This document shows, in pieces, positions 23,799 to 32,931 of a DNA stretch of 64,000 bases. Made by a program: the position numbers and the translations under genes. The notes below the pieces were generated by a model. It saw nothing but the letters and a program-made list of their open reading frames with translations. It was not told the DNA's origin and made no database searches. This DNA is from an uncultured Clostridia bacterium (GTDB lineage: Bacteria; Bacillota; Clostridia; Oscillospirales; Ruminococcaceae). The stretch lies in assembly GCA_947625195.1 (NCBI GenBank), contig CANQNK010000002.1, forward strand, positions 1 through 64,000, written 5' to 3'. How positions within the stretch are numbered: position 1 is the stretch's first letter; each line of letters begins with the position of its first letter.

Positions 23799-25949
23799 AT
23801 GGATGCTTATATCGGAAAAAGACTAGACGGCAGATATGAAATTACTGAGCTTATCGGAATGGGCGGAATGGCCGACGTTTATAAGGCTGTTGATATTATG
23901 GAGGACAGAACCGTTGCAGTTAAAATCCTTAAGAATGAGTTTTCTGAAAACGAGGAGTTTTTAAGGCGCTTTCGCAACGAGAGCAAGGCTATTGCAGTGC
24001 TTTCTCATCCTAATATTGTAAAAATCTATGACGTGGGATTTTCGGATGAGGTTCAGTATATTGTTATGGAATACATAAACGGTATTACCCTCAAGGAATT
24101 TATTGAGCAGCAGGGAGTGTTGAGATGGAAGGACGCTTTGCACTTTATTACGCAGGTGCTGAAGGCTCTTCAGCACGCTCACGACAGAGGAATAGTTCAC
24201 AGAGATATAAAACCACAGAATATTATGCTTTTTACTGACGGCACCATAAAGGTCATGGATTTCGGAATCGCAAGGTTCTCTCGTCAGGACGGCAGAACGC
24301 TTTCAGACAAGACTATAGGTTCTGTTCACTATATTTCCCCGGAGCAGGCGAGAGGGGATATCACCGACGAAAAGAGCGATATTTACTCGGTAGGAGTAAT
24401 GCTGTATGAAATGCTTACCGGAGTTAAGCCGTTTGATGCGGAAAATCCCGTTGCCGTTGCGCTTATGCATATGCAGGAAAATGCCAAGAGACCCAGAGAC
24501 ATAGTTGCTACTATCCCGGAACCTTTAGAGGAAATAGTAATGCACGCTATGGAAAGAGAGCCTTCAAAAAGATACCAGTCTGCGTCTGAGATGCTTAAGG
24601 ATATTGAAACCTTCAGACACGATCCGGACGTCGTTTTCGGCTATACTTCCCAGCCGGATTCTGAGTCTACGATATTCTTTAACCCCATTACGGACGCCGG
24701 CGTAAACGGTGCGAAGGCTCCGGCAAAGCCTGTCGATGAGGAAGAGGAAAATTATGATGATGAAGAGTATGACGAGGAAGAAGAGGAAGAGGGGGAGAAA
24801 AAACGCTCTTACGTTATCCCTATTCTTGCGGCGGTTACTGTTGCGGTGGTAATAGTTGCGGCGTTTACCATATTCTTTATGGTTATGAAGTCGATGGGAG
24901 GTCTTTCGGGAAGCACGGGCACGATAGAAATCCCGAACTTTATCGGAATGAGCATAACCGATGCGAGAGAGCAGTACGGCGACAAGCTGAATCTTATTAC
25001 CTTTGACGAGAATAATGACGAATACGCTGAGGGCATAATATTTGAACAGAATATTGCCGACGGCGAGATAAAGAAAGAGGGAACCGAGATAACCCTTACA
25101 GTAAGTAAGGGCCCCAGAACAGAGATCGTTCCGGATCTTGCAAATCAGACTTATGAGGATGCGAGAAACGATCTTGAAAAGCTGGGCTTTAAGGCTTCTG
25201 AAACGCTTCAGAATTCAGATACCGTCGATGAGGGAAGAGTAATCAGAACCAATCCTGCCGTAAACGAGGAAGCCCCCGTTGGCTCTACCATAAAGGTGTT
25301 TGTGAGCAAGGGCCCGCTTCAGAAAACCGTAAAGGTTCCGGATGTTTTAGGAAAAACTAAAGGCGACGCTAAGGCGATCTTAGAGAAAAACAAGCTGACC
25401 GTTTCTTTTGAGGATGTTGATACCGATGAGGTGGAAAAGGGCAAGGTAGTTGCTCAGTCAATATCCGGAGGACAGTATGTTGATATTAAATCTGAGATTG
25501 TTTTGCAGATTTCTACGGGTGAGGCCGCTCAGGCAACGGTTTCGATTCCTGTTAACGTGCCAATAGATGCATGGGGCAGCTACGTTATCAATATTTCCGT
25601 AAACGGCTCACTGGTAAACACTCAGATCATAGATCAGGCTGAGGCATGGGCCGGCGGAAACATTTCAGTTACCGTTTCAGGAAAGGGTGAAGAAACAGTC
25701 GCGATTTCTATTACTAATAATGCAAGCGGACAGACGGCGGTTTACGGACAGTACAAGGTATCCTATAAGGACAAGGATTACGAGACCGTTTCAAATAACG
25801 TAAACTGCTTCGCGCAGATAACTCCGGATCCGCCGACAAATCCTCCTGAGACAGAGCCTCCTACAGACGCGGCTGTTGAGCCGGAAACAGAAGCTTATGC
25901 CGACAGCGGGGATTACGATCCGGAATACGATACAGCAGACGAAGAATAA
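23799..25949 (+). CDS. prkC: PASTA-domain serine/threonine protein kinase
   Basis: Single-pass membrane kinase of 716 residues that senses muropeptides or lipid II and controls growth, division and germination in relatives. The kinase domain (about 10-275) shows IGMGGMADVYKA, catalytic AVKILK (Lys42), HRDIKPQNIM, DFGIARF and the SPEQARG loop. An acidic linker leads to a helix at about 336-360. Three PASTA units (IEIPNFIGMS, EIVPDLANQT, VKVPDVLGKT) follow. A fourth, Ig-like extracellular domain and a Pro/Thr/Glu-rich tail close it. It is cotranscribed with prpC and rsgA. The extra C-terminal domain replaces the usual run of PASTA repeats. Confidence 0.95.
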   Translation: MDAYIGKRLDGRYEITELIGMGGMADVYKAVDIMEDRTVAVKILKNEFSENEEFLRRFRNESKAIAVLSHPNIVKIYDVGFSDEVQYIVMEYINGITLKEFIEQQGVLRWKDALHFITQVLKALQHAHDRGIVHRDIKPQNIMLFTDGTIKVMDFGIARFSRQDGRTLSDKTIGSVHYISPEQARGDITDEKSDIYSVGVMLYEMLTGVKPFDAENPVAVALMHMQENAKRPRDIVATIPEPLEEIVMHAMEREPSKRYQSASEMLKDIETFRHDPDVVFGYTSQPDSESTIFFNPITDAGVNGAKAPAKPVDEEEENYDDEEYDEEEEEEGEKKRSYVIPILAAVTVAVVIVAAFTIFFMVMKSMGGLSGSTGTIEIPNFIGMSITDAREQYGDKLNLITFDENNDEYAEGIIFEQNIADGEIKKEGTEITLTVSKGPRTEIVPDLANQTYEDARNDLEKLGFKASETLQNSDTVDEGRVIRTNPAVNEEAPVGSTIKVFVSKGPLQKTVKVPDVLGKTKGDAKAILEKNKLTVSFEDVDTDEVEKGKVVAQSISGGQYVDIKSEIVLQISTGEAAQATVSIPVNVPIDAWGSYVINISVNGSLVNTQIIDQAEAWAGGNISVTVSGKGEETVAISITNNASGQTAVYGQYKVSYKDKDYETVSNNVNCFAQITPDPPTNPPETEPPTDAAVEPETEAYADSGDYDPEYDTADEE

Positions 25950-26827
25950 TGCGGGGAATAATAGTTAAGCTTATCGGAGGCACATACAGCGTTTGTGCCT
26001 CCGACGCCGTATATGAATGCAAGGCAAGGGGCGTTTTCAGAAAAAAGGGAGTCGCTCCTGTGTGCGGCGACAACGTTTTGTTTGAGGTTTCATCTGACGG
26101 CAGCGGTGTGATTTATGAGGTTTTGCCGAGAAAATCAATCATAATAAGACCGCCTGTTGCAAATCTTGACTGTCTTGTGCTTGTAAATTCTGTAGCTGAA
26201 CCCAGCCCTAATTTTGAGCTGATAGATAAGTTTTCGGCGGTTGCGGTGTTTAAAAATATCGAGCCTGTTATCGTGTTTACGAAAACCGATCTGCAAAGCG
26301 CTGACAAGCTTTTAAAAATTTACAAAGATGTAGGGTTTAAATCGTTTTCCGTTGATAATATCACCGGCACCGGAGTTGATGAGCTGGGAGAATACTTGAA
26401 GGGGAAAATCTCTGCTTTTACCGGCAACACGGGCGTTGGAAAATCAAGTCTTTTAAACAATATTTTTGAAGGCCTTTGCCTTGACACTGCCGAGGTAAGC
26501 AAAAAGCTCGGGCGGGGAAAACATACAACACGACACACACAGCTTTATCCCTTAAACGGCGGAGGGTATATCGCTGATACGCCGGGGTTTTCTACATTTG
26601 AAACAAACAGATACGATATCATAAAAAAAGACGAGCTTGCTCAGTGTTTTCCCGAATTTGAAGAGTATACAGGCTGCTGCCGTTTTCCGGACTGTACTCA
26701 CACGGCGGAGCCTGGCTGTGAGGTGATTGAGGCGGTAAACAGCGGCAGGATATCAATGTCAAGATACCAAAGCTACAAGGCCATGTATAAAGAGGCTCAG
26801 AGCATAAAGGAATGGGAGATAAAGTGA
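25949..26827 (+). CDS. rsgA: Ribosome small-subunit-dependent GTPase A
   Basis: Circularly permuted GTPase of 292 residues that checks 30S maturation. An N-terminal OB domain (RGIIVKLIGGTYSV) is followed by the permuted G motifs: G4 FTKTDL, then G1 GNTGVGKSSL and G3 DTPGFS. The zinc region has CCRFPDCTH and a later EPGC. ATG 25949 overlaps the prkC stop codon by one base, with GACGAAG-type weak ribosome binding, so coupling is likely. B. subtilis has rpe next; here thiN follows directly. Confidence 0.94.
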   Translation: MRGIIVKLIGGTYSVCASDAVYECKARGVFRKKGVAPVCGDNVLFEVSSDGSGVIYEVLPRKSIIIRPPVANLDCLVLVNSVAEPSPNFELIDKFSAVAVFKNIEPVIVFTKTDLQSADKLLKIYKDVGFKSFSVDNITGTGVDELGEYLKGKISAFTGNTGVGKSSLLNNIFEGLCLDTAEVSKKLGRGKHTTRHTQLYPLNGGGYIADTPGFSTFETNRYDIIKKDELAQCFPEFEEYTGCCRFPDCTHTAEPGCEVIEAVNSGRISMSRYQSYKAMYKEAQSIKEWEIK

Positions 26828-27453
26828 CGGACAGCGTTTTTATATTTGCAGGACCCGATATAAGCGATCTTTCCTTTTTAAAGGAGTATGATCTTTCGCG
26901 CTGCTGCATTATCGCCGCAGACTGCGGTATGAAGCTTTTAAACAGGCTGGGTATAACTCCCCATGCTGTCATCGGAGATTTTGATTCTATGGACGCCCCA
27001 AGCGTTGATATTTGCAGAGTTATAAGGCACAAGGTGGAAAAGGACGACACCGACACAATGCTTTGTATTCGCTATGCGCTTGACATTGGGGCAAGTGACA
27101 TAACGATAGTCTCCGGAATAGGCGGAAGACTTGATCACACCATAGCAAATATTCAAAGCCTTAGCTTTATTTTAAAAGCAGGTGCAAAAGGCAGAATAAT
27201 TTCAGCAGATGAGGAGGTTTTTCTTCTTGGTCCGGGAAGCTTTCGCTTTAACAGAAGGGACGGATTTTCAATGTCGCTTTTCAGTTACTCCGAGAAGGTC
27301 AGCGGCTTGAGCATTAGCGGAGCAAAGTATGAGGTTGAAAGCACAGATATAGACAATTCATTTCCGATAGGCGCAAGTAACAGTATAACTGAAGATTTTT
27401 GCAAGATTTCCTTTACCGATGGTACGCTGCTTGTAGTATTCTCAAGGCTTTAA
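26824..27453 (+). CDS. thiN: Thiamine diphosphokinase
   Basis: Transfers diphosphate from ATP to thiamine; 209 residues. The catalytic-domain motifs GPDISDL, ADCGMKLL, VIGDFDSMD and EKDDTDTMLCI plus GGRLDHTIANI are all present, and the C-terminal beta domain follows. I prefer GTG 26824, which overlaps the rsgA stop as GTGA with GGGAGA upstream. The ORF track's ATG 26812 is four codons longer and also has AAAGGA before it, so both starts are possible. Its position just before spoVM matches B. subtilis yloS. Confidence 0.9.
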   Translation: MTDSVFIFAGPDISDLSFLKEYDLSRCCIIAADCGMKLLNRLGITPHAVIGDFDSMDAPSVDICRVIRHKVEKDDTDTMLCIRYALDIGASDITIVSGIGGRLDHTIANIQSLSFILKAGAKGRIISADEEVFLLGPGSFRFNRRDGFSMSLFSYSEKVSGLSISGAKYEVESTDIDNSFPIGASNSITEDFCKISFTDGTLLVVFSRL

Positions 27454-27478
27454 CCTTTTTTTGCTTTGCGCATATCAT
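27452..27478 (+). promoter_or_regulatory. Possible mother-cell sigma promoter of spoVM
   Basis: AACC at 27452-27455 and CATATCAT at 27471-27478 are 15 nt apart. The element contains the same 15-mer CCTTTTTTTGCTTTG as the promoter-like element before the DUF11-like gene, again followed closely by CATA. CATAT-CAT also resembles the -10 of sigma-E promoters, and spoVM in B. subtilis is sigma-E dependent. No sigma-E-like -35 is evident. Confidence 0.4.
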
Positions 27479-27508
27479 AGTATTATCAAGCGTTTAGGAG
27501 ATGATACT

Positions 27509-27592
27509 GTGAAAATTGTTATAGTAAAGCCGGGAGTAATTCTTTCCGGCATTTTAAGAATCGTTTATAACATAAAGAAGGTAAATACATAA
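27509..27592 (+). CDS. spoVM: Stage V sporulation protein SpoVM (27 residues)
   Basis: A GTG-started ORF of 27 codons, too short for the ORF track, with GGAG 9 nt upstream. The peptide begins MKIVIVKPG and continues LSGILRIVYNIKK. This shares with B. subtilis SpoVM the MK start, a Pro in the first third, the G-I-x-R core and a basic end; such an amphipathic helix marks the convex forespore membrane and recruits SpoIVA. Its place directly after thiN is exactly where spoVM lies in B. subtilis. A strong terminator follows 9 nt after the stop. Sequence alone at this length is weak, but context makes the call good. Confidence 0.85.
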   Translation: MKIVIVKPGVILSGILRIVYNIKKVNT

Positions 27593-27600
27593 GGCTTGTC

Positions 27601-27625
27601 GAGCGGATTTTTCTCCGCTCTTTTT
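27601..27625 (+). terminator. Terminator after spoVM
   Basis: GAGCGGA, loop TTTTTC, TCCGCTC and TTTTT. It ends the long housekeeping operon at spoVM. Confidence 0.9.
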
Positions 27626-27669
27626 CATATAAAAACAACCCCTTGAATAAACTATTCAGGGGCTTTACT

Positions 27670-28251
27670 ATGATAAGTTTTAAAATCGGAAAAACAAACC
27701 TCACTCTATGCTTTTCTTTTTTAGCGGTTGTTACCCTTTGCGTTTTGCTTTACGGAGAAAGGATAATATTGCTTTCTGTTATATCCTGTCTTCTGCACGA
27801 GTGCGGACATATCATCGCTATGAAAGCTTTCGGCGTCAGCATAAGGGAAGTACGCCTTTACGGCGGCGGTATGAAAATAACCTGTGCGCCCAAGCTCTTG
27901 ACGTTTTCAAAGGAATTGTCGATTGCACTTAGCGGGGCGGCACTTAACTTTCTTATCTGCATTTTAAGTGCTTTTTATTTTAAAACGCTGTCTGTTATAA
28001 ATCTTACTCTTGGTACTTTCAATCTTCTTCCCATAGGATACCTCGACGGGGGCAGGGCAACTGATCTTATTTTGGAAAGGTTTCCAAAGATGAGTGTTCC
28101 TCTTATCTTATTGAAAGTAATGGCGGCGTTATTATTATCACTTTTGATTGCCTATGCCGTGTTAAGAGGCTGGATTAACCTGAGCGTTTTTGTAACAGCG
28201 GCGTTTTTAGCCGTATCGGAAGCCTTGATATACACAAAGAAGGCGGCGTAA
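27670..28251 (+). CDS. M50-family intramembrane metalloprotease (SpoIVFB-like)
   Basis: Site-2-type protease of 193 residues with about five hydrophobic segments. Zinc ligands are HECGH at residues 43-47 inside a helix and Asp126 in LPIGYLDGGRA, the NPDG-type motif. The small size without a PDZ domain matches the SpoIVFB/stage IV class, which cleaves pro-sigma-K in the mother cell in B. subtilis. Its position right after spoVM favours a sporulation role, but the partner SpoIVFA is not seen here. AGGGG is 8 nt before ATG 27670; the ORF track adds nine residues overlapping the terminator region. Confidence 0.82.
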   Translation: MISFKIGKTNLTLCFSFLAVVTLCVLLYGERIILLSVISCLLHECGHIIAMKAFGVSIREVRLYGGGMKITCAPKLLTFSKELSIALSGAALNFLICILSAFYFKTLSVINLTLGTFNLLPIGYLDGGRATDLILERFPKMSVPLILLKVMAALLLSLLIAYAVLRGWINLSVFVTAAFLAVSEALIYTKKAA

Positions 28252-28273
28252 AATAATCACGCCGCCTTTTGTT
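28240..28273. terminator. Bidirectional terminator between the M50 gene and purD
   Basis: AAGGCGGCGT, 9-nt loop, ACGCCGCCTTTTGTT. It overlaps the last codons of the M50 gene and lies 12 nt past the end of purD on the other strand. Confidence 0.85.
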
Positions 28274-28284
28274 ATATTTTAGAG

Positions 28285-29640
28285 TTACTGCCTTAAATAA
28301 ACTCCGTTTTCTTCAATATAATCCTCCATGTCCTGCTTATAATCAAGATCAAGCGGATCGTTTGAAATCACCTTAAGAGCACGCGCGCCTATATCTTTTC
28401 TAAAATGCACATTGTCCCAGCTTATCTTTGATACGGCGGCGTAGCTTTTGTCAAGCGCCCCCTGTAGCGTAAGTGCGTTGCAGGTAACTCCTAAAACCCT
28501 TCCGCCGTTTGTTAAAAACCTTGAGCCTTCTGCCTTTGTTCCGGCATGGTAAACAAACGCGGCGTCTATCTGTCCGTTTTCGTCAAGCCCGTCTATCACG
28601 AGTCCCTTTGGATAGCTTTCGGGATATCCGCCGCTTGCCATTATAACGCAGGAGCAATACCCCTGTTTCCATCTTATATCTGCGCTTTTCAGGTCGTGGT
28701 TATATATTTTCACCATAATGTCCGCAAGGTCACCGTCAAGCATCGGCAGAACTACCTGAGCTTCGGGGTCTCCGAAGCGGCAGTTGTATTCGATAACTTT
28801 AGGACCTTTCGGGGTTATCATAAGGCCAAAGTATAAACAGCCCTCAAACGTTCTGCCCTCTGACTTCATTGCGTTTATTGTGGGCAGAAAAATCTTTTCC
28901 ATACATTCTTTTGCAACGTCGTCAGTGTAATACGGGTTCGGCGCAACAGTTCCCATACCTCCGGTGTTTAAGCCTTCATCATTGTCAAGCGCTCTTTTAT
29001 GATCCATAGAGGATATCATTGGTACAATAGTTTCTCCGTCGGTAAACGACAGCACGGAAACCTCAGGCCCTGTCAAAAATTCCTCAATTACTATCCTAAG
29101 TCCGGAATCACCGAATTTTTTCCCGTTTATCATAGAGTTTACAGCTTCGACAGCATCGTCCTCATTTTGTGCAATTATAACGCCCTTTCCAAGCGCAAGC
29201 CCGTCCGCCTTGATAACGGCAGGGTATGAGTTTTGCTTTTTTAAATAAGCTATAGCCTTGTCAGCATCTGTAAAAACCTCATAATATGCGGTAGGTATAC
29301 CATACTTTTTCATAAGGTCTTTTGAAAAGACCTTGCTGCCTTCAATAATCGCTGCCGCCTTGGTAGGTCCGAATGTCATAAAGCCCTCGGAGCGCAGCGC
29401 GTCTACCATTCCCATAACCAGAGGATCGTCAGGTGCAACGACTACCATATCGACAGAAAGCTTTTTTGCAAGCGAAACCACTCCGTTAATATCCGTTGCC
29501 GATACGCTGAAGCACTCGGCATATTTTGATATTCCGCCGTTTCCGGGAGTGCAGTAAAGCTTTTCAACAAGCCTGCTCTCCTTAAGCTTCATAATTATTG
29601 CGTGTTCTCTTCCGCCGCCGCCTACTACAAGAATTTTCAT
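28285..29640 (-). CDS. purD: Phosphoribosylamine-glycine ligase (GAR synthetase)
   Basis: ATP-grasp enzyme of purine synthesis that joins phosphoribosylamine and glycine; 451 residues. It begins MKILVVGGGGREHAI, has the lid and ATP-binding region YPAVIKADGLALGKGV and the metal site YNCRFGDPEAQVVLPML. The C-terminal part is slightly longer than in E. coli. It is third in the minus-strand alaS-HIT-purD run, 31 nt after the HIT gene, with GGAGG 7 nt before the ATG. No other pur genes adjoin it; purL lies 30 kb away in this window. Confidence 0.95.
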   Translation of the reverse strand: MKILVVGGGGREHAIIMKLKESRLVEKLYCTPGNGGISKYAECFSVSATDINGVVSLAKKLSVDMVVVAPDDPLVMGMVDALRSEGFMTFGPTKAAAIIEGSKVFSKDLMKKYGIPTAYYEVFTDADKAIAYLKKQNSYPAVIKADGLALGKGVIIAQNEDDAVEAVNSMINGKKFGDSGLRIVIEEFLTGPEVSVLSFTDGETIVPMISSMDHKRALDNDEGLNTGGMGTVAPNPYYTDDVAKECMEKIFLPTINAMKSEGRTFEGCLYFGLMITPKGPKVIEYNCRFGDPEAQVVLPMLDGDLADIMVKIYNHDLKSADIRWKQGYCSCVIMASGGYPESYPKGLVIDGLDENGQIDAAFVYHAGTKAEGSRFLTNGGRVLGVTCNALTLQGALDKSYAAVSKISWDNVHFRKDIGARALKVISNDPLDLDYKQDMEDYIEENGVYLRQ

Positions 29641-29671
29641 ATCTGATTACCTCCTTGTTTTAATGTACTGT

Positions 29672-30016
29672 TTATCCTGCGGGCCACTCAAGCTCCCTGC
29701 CGGCCAGTATGTGAAAATGAATGTGAAAAACAGTCTGACCTGCCAACTCTCCGCAGTTGTTTACTACTCTGAAGCCATCTTTTCCAAAGCCCTCGTCCTT
29801 TGCGATTTTTGCAATCACCTCGTAAATATGCGCAATATACGATGAATTATGAGAATCTATCTCAAGTGCTGATGATATATGTTTTTTCGGCACAGCAAGG
29901 TAATGCACGGGAGCTGCCGGTGCGATATCCTTGAATACATAGACTAAATCGTCCTCATAAACCTTGTTTGAAGGGACCTCTCCCTTGATGATTTTGCAAA
30001 ACAAACAGTCTTCCAT
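29672..30016 (-). CDS. HIT-family purine nucleotide hydrolase/transferase (HinT-like)
   Basis: Small protein of 114 residues with a zinc-type N-terminus CLFCKIIKGE, the central KHISS and the His triad HIHFHI near the C-terminus. HinT enzymes hydrolyse nucleoside phosphoramidates, including aminoacyl-AMP. Its place directly behind alaS, with only 15 nt between, fits clean-up of aminoacyl-adenylate, though that is inference. ATG 30016 has AGGGTG upstream; the ORF track's GTG adds three residues. Confidence 0.93.
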   Translation of the reverse strand: MEDCLFCKIIKGEVPSNKVYEDDLVYVFKDIAPAAPVHYLAVPKKHISSALEIDSHNSSYIAHIYEVIAKIAKDEGFGKDGFRVVNNCGELAGQTVFHIHFHILAGRELEWPAG

Positions 30017-30031
30017 ATAAAACACCCTTTC

Positions 30032-32680
30032 TTATTTAATAAACTCTGAAACTATTTCGTTTACTTTTGTAAGTGCCTCGTCGATTTTGTAGATATCTCC
30101 GACTCCGCCCATTGCGCTGTCCGGCTTACCGCCGCCCTTGCCGCCTGTAAGAGCCGAAACCTTCTTTAGAATATTTCCTGCGTGTGCGCCCTTTTCAATA
30201 GCAGCCTTAGAACAGGAGCAGTGAACTATACCCTTATCCTCGCTTGCTCTGCCGAAGATAACTGCTGTGACCGGCACATCCATAGACTTTATCTGATCGC
30301 CTATCTTCCTTAATATATCGCCGCCGGCATTTGCCATGAAGCTTGCAATTACATTTACTCCGTTTACATCGTTTCCGTTGCTGACGAGGTTTTTGATCTC
30401 TCCTAAAGCAAGCTTGTCGTTTAAAGTCTGAACCTCTTTTTCAAGGCTCTTTACATTTGTAAGAATGCTTTCGCACTTAGTTATAAACGATGAGATATCG
30501 TTGACCTTAAGCATATGGCTTGCTTTGACGATCGTTTCGTTAAACGAGTTAAACAACTTTAAAAGTCCGCGTCCCGTAACGGCTTCTATACGCCTTACCC
30601 CCGCCGCGACCGAGGATTCAGATACTATTTTGAAAAGTCCTGCCTGAGATGTGTTGCTAAGATGCGTTCCTCCGCAGAACTCAACGGAATAATCGCCCAT
30701 TGAAACTACTCTTACAACCTCGCCGTACTTTTCACCGAAAAGCGCCATCGCACCGAGCTTTTTAGCCTCGTTTATCGGCATCTCTTCTGTCTTTATATCA
30801 ATCGAATCAAGCAGCTTCTGGTTGACGATAGCTTCTATCTTTGAAATTTCCTCGGGTGTCACCGCGTCAAAATGTGAAAAGTCAAATCGCAGTCTATCCG
30901 CACTTACAAGCTGTCCCGCCTGATGAACGTGGTCTCCCAAAACCTCTCTTAACGCCGCTTGCAAAAGATGCGCACAGGAGTGATTTCTGGTAACGGACAT
31001 TCTGTTTGCCTTGTCAACCTCAAGGCGGGCCGCCTGTCCGACAACTATTTCGCCCTCCGACACCCTTGCGGTGTGCGCTATTTTTCCTGCAACAACCTTC
31101 TGAGTGTCGGTTACCGTGAGCTTTCCCGTTTCAGTCGTGATAGTTCCGATATCCCCGACCTGTCCGCCGCTTTCAGCGTAAAATGGCGTCTTTTCCGTGA
31201 CTATATAAACTTCATCACCGGCTGCCGCTTTATCGATAAGCTCGTCGTCGGTTGCAATATAATCTATCGTTGATACACAGGAGAGATTTTCGTATCCGAC
31301 AAATTCCGTGTGATAGGTTCTGTCTATTTTATGGAAAACCGTTTCGTCAGCCCCCATATATTTTGAGCCGCCGCGGGCCTCTCTTGCTCGCTCCTTTTGC
31401 TCCTGCATACATATGTTGAATCCTTTCTCATCGCATGAAAGCCCTTGCTCCTCCAGAAGCTCGCGCGTCAGGTCGATAGGAAAACCGTAGGTGTCTGAAA
31501 GCAAAAAGCAGGATTTTCCGTCGAGCACTTTTTTGCCGTTTGACTTGAGCTCGTCTATAAAGCCGCCGAGGATATTCATTCCCCTGTCGATAGTCTCGTT
31601 AAAGCTCTTTTCTTCGTTGGTAAGAAGCTTTTCTATGTAGTCAAACTTCTCAGCAAGCTCAGGATATTCGCCCTTTGAGTTTTCGACCACAGTTTTTACA
31701 AGCTCGCTTAAGAAAAGTCCGTTGATCCCTAAAAGCTTTGCGTGGCGAACGGCTCTTCTTATAAGGCGGCGCATTACGTAGCCTCTTCCCTCATTTGACG
31801 GAAAAACTCCGTCGGACGCCATAAAGGTAACAGAGCGTATATGGTCGGTGATAACGCGAATAGAAATGTCCTTTTTACGGTCGGCTCCGTACTCGCACTT
31901 TGCAATTTCACACACCTTATCCCTAATAGCCTTTACGGTATCAACATCGAATATAGAGTCAACATCCTGCATCATAACTGCCAGACGCTCCATACCCATT
32001 CCCGTATCTATATTCTTTTGTTTTAAAGGAGTATATGTTCCGTCCTCGTGTCGCTCAAACTGCGTGAACACCAGATTCCAAAACTCCATATATCTGTCGC
32101 AGTCACAGCCCACCGTACATCCGGGTTTGCCGCAGCCGTATTTCTCTCCTCTGTCGAAATAAATCTCAGAACACGGTCCGCATGGTCCGTCAACTCCCGC
32201 TTCCCAGAAGTTATCCTCTTTTCCCATTCTGAAGATTTTTTCATCTGAAAGTCCTATCTTCTCGTGCCATATGGTATACGCTTCGTCATCCTCCTCATAT
32301 ACGGAGACATACAGTCTGTCCTCAGGCAGTTCAAGCACCTTTGTACAGAACTCCCATGCCCACGAAATGGCGTCTTCTTTAAAGTAATCACCAAAGGAGA
32401 AGTTTCCGAGCATCTCAAAAAAAGTTCCGTGCCTTGCGGTAATTCCAACATTTTCTATATCGCCTGTGCGAATGCACTTCTGGCAGGTGGTCATTCGCCT
32501 TCTGGGCGGTTCCTCCTGTCCGGTAAAGTACGGCTTCAAAGGAGCCATTCCCGCGTTTATCAGAAGCAGGCTGTTGTCGTTTTGCGGAACGAGCGGAAAG
32601 CTCTTGTGTCTCAGATGCCCTTTGCTTTCAAAAAAATTTAAAAACATATCTCTGAGTTCGTTAAGTGATGTGTTTTTCAT
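30032..32680 (-). CDS. alaS: Alanyl-tRNA synthetase
   Basis: Charges tRNA-Ala; 882 residues, full length. The class II catalytic core has FFESKGHLRHKSFPLVP and CQKCIRTGDIENVG. The editing domain carries HSCAHLLQAALREVLG and the CGGTH zinc motif, and the C-terminal oligomerisation/C-Ala domain ends GGGKPDSAMGGV. AAGGAG is 9 nt before the ATG. A T-box leader directly upstream controls it, and HIT and purD follow without a terminator. Confidence 0.97.
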   Translation of the reverse strand: MKNTSLNELRDMFLNFFESKGHLRHKSFPLVPQNDNSLLLINAGMAPLKPYFTGQEEPPRRRMTTCQKCIRTGDIENVGITARHGTFFEMLGNFSFGDYFKEDAISWAWEFCTKVLELPEDRLYVSVYEEDDEAYTIWHEKIGLSDEKIFRMGKEDNFWEAGVDGPCGPCSEIYFDRGEKYGCGKPGCTVGCDCDRYMEFWNLVFTQFERHEDGTYTPLKQKNIDTGMGMERLAVMMQDVDSIFDVDTVKAIRDKVCEIAKCEYGADRKKDISIRVITDHIRSVTFMASDGVFPSNEGRGYVMRRLIRRAVRHAKLLGINGLFLSELVKTVVENSKGEYPELAEKFDYIEKLLTNEEKSFNETIDRGMNILGGFIDELKSNGKKVLDGKSCFLLSDTYGFPIDLTRELLEEQGLSCDEKGFNICMQEQKERAREARGGSKYMGADETVFHKIDRTYHTEFVGYENLSCVSTIDYIATDDELIDKAAAGDEVYIVTEKTPFYAESGGQVGDIGTITTETGKLTVTDTQKVVAGKIAHTARVSEGEIVVGQAARLEVDKANRMSVTRNHSCAHLLQAALREVLGDHVHQAGQLVSADRLRFDFSHFDAVTPEEISKIEAIVNQKLLDSIDIKTEEMPINEAKKLGAMALFGEKYGEVVRVVSMGDYSVEFCGGTHLSNTSQAGLFKIVSESSVAAGVRRIEAVTGRGLLKLFNSFNETIVKASHMLKVNDISSFITKCESILTNVKSLEKEVQTLNDKLALGEIKNLVSNGNDVNGVNVIASFMANAGGDILRKIGDQIKSMDVPVTAVIFGRASEDKGIVHCSCSKAAIEKGAHAGNILKKVSALTGGKGGGKPDSAMGGVGDIYKIDEALTKVNEIVSEFIK

Positions 32681-32689
32681 ATAAAATTC

Positions 32690-32925
32690 TCCTTAAAAAA
32701 TAAAAGCCCGCCCATCATATTGGGACGAACTTAAAAATTCCGTGGTACCACCCAAATTGCAGCACTAAAAAAATGCTGCCGCTCTTAATCTTTAACGCAG
32801 ATTTACGCTGCGGTTTTCCGCAGTGCTCAGGGTTAGCCGCCAAGAAGCGCCTGAAAGCTTTCACCGTCCGCTTTCTCTCTGAAAAACGCCGCGCCTGGGT
32901 AAGTCCCTTCATAGCAGATTTTACT
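32690..32925 (-). promoter_or_regulatory. T-box riboswitch of alaS
   Basis: On the minus strand the 3' part contains GGGTGGTACCACGG (32740-32753), the universal T-box antiterminator that pairs with the tRNA acceptor end. It is followed by AAGTTCGTCCC/GGGCGGGCTT and TTTTATTTTTT (32694-32732), the competing terminator. A GCAGCA/TGCTGC hairpin precedes it, and about 150 nt of stem I lies upstream. The specifier is presumably an Ala codon because of the downstream gene; I could not place it by eye. Confidence 0.93.
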
Positions 32926-32931
32926 AAAAAC

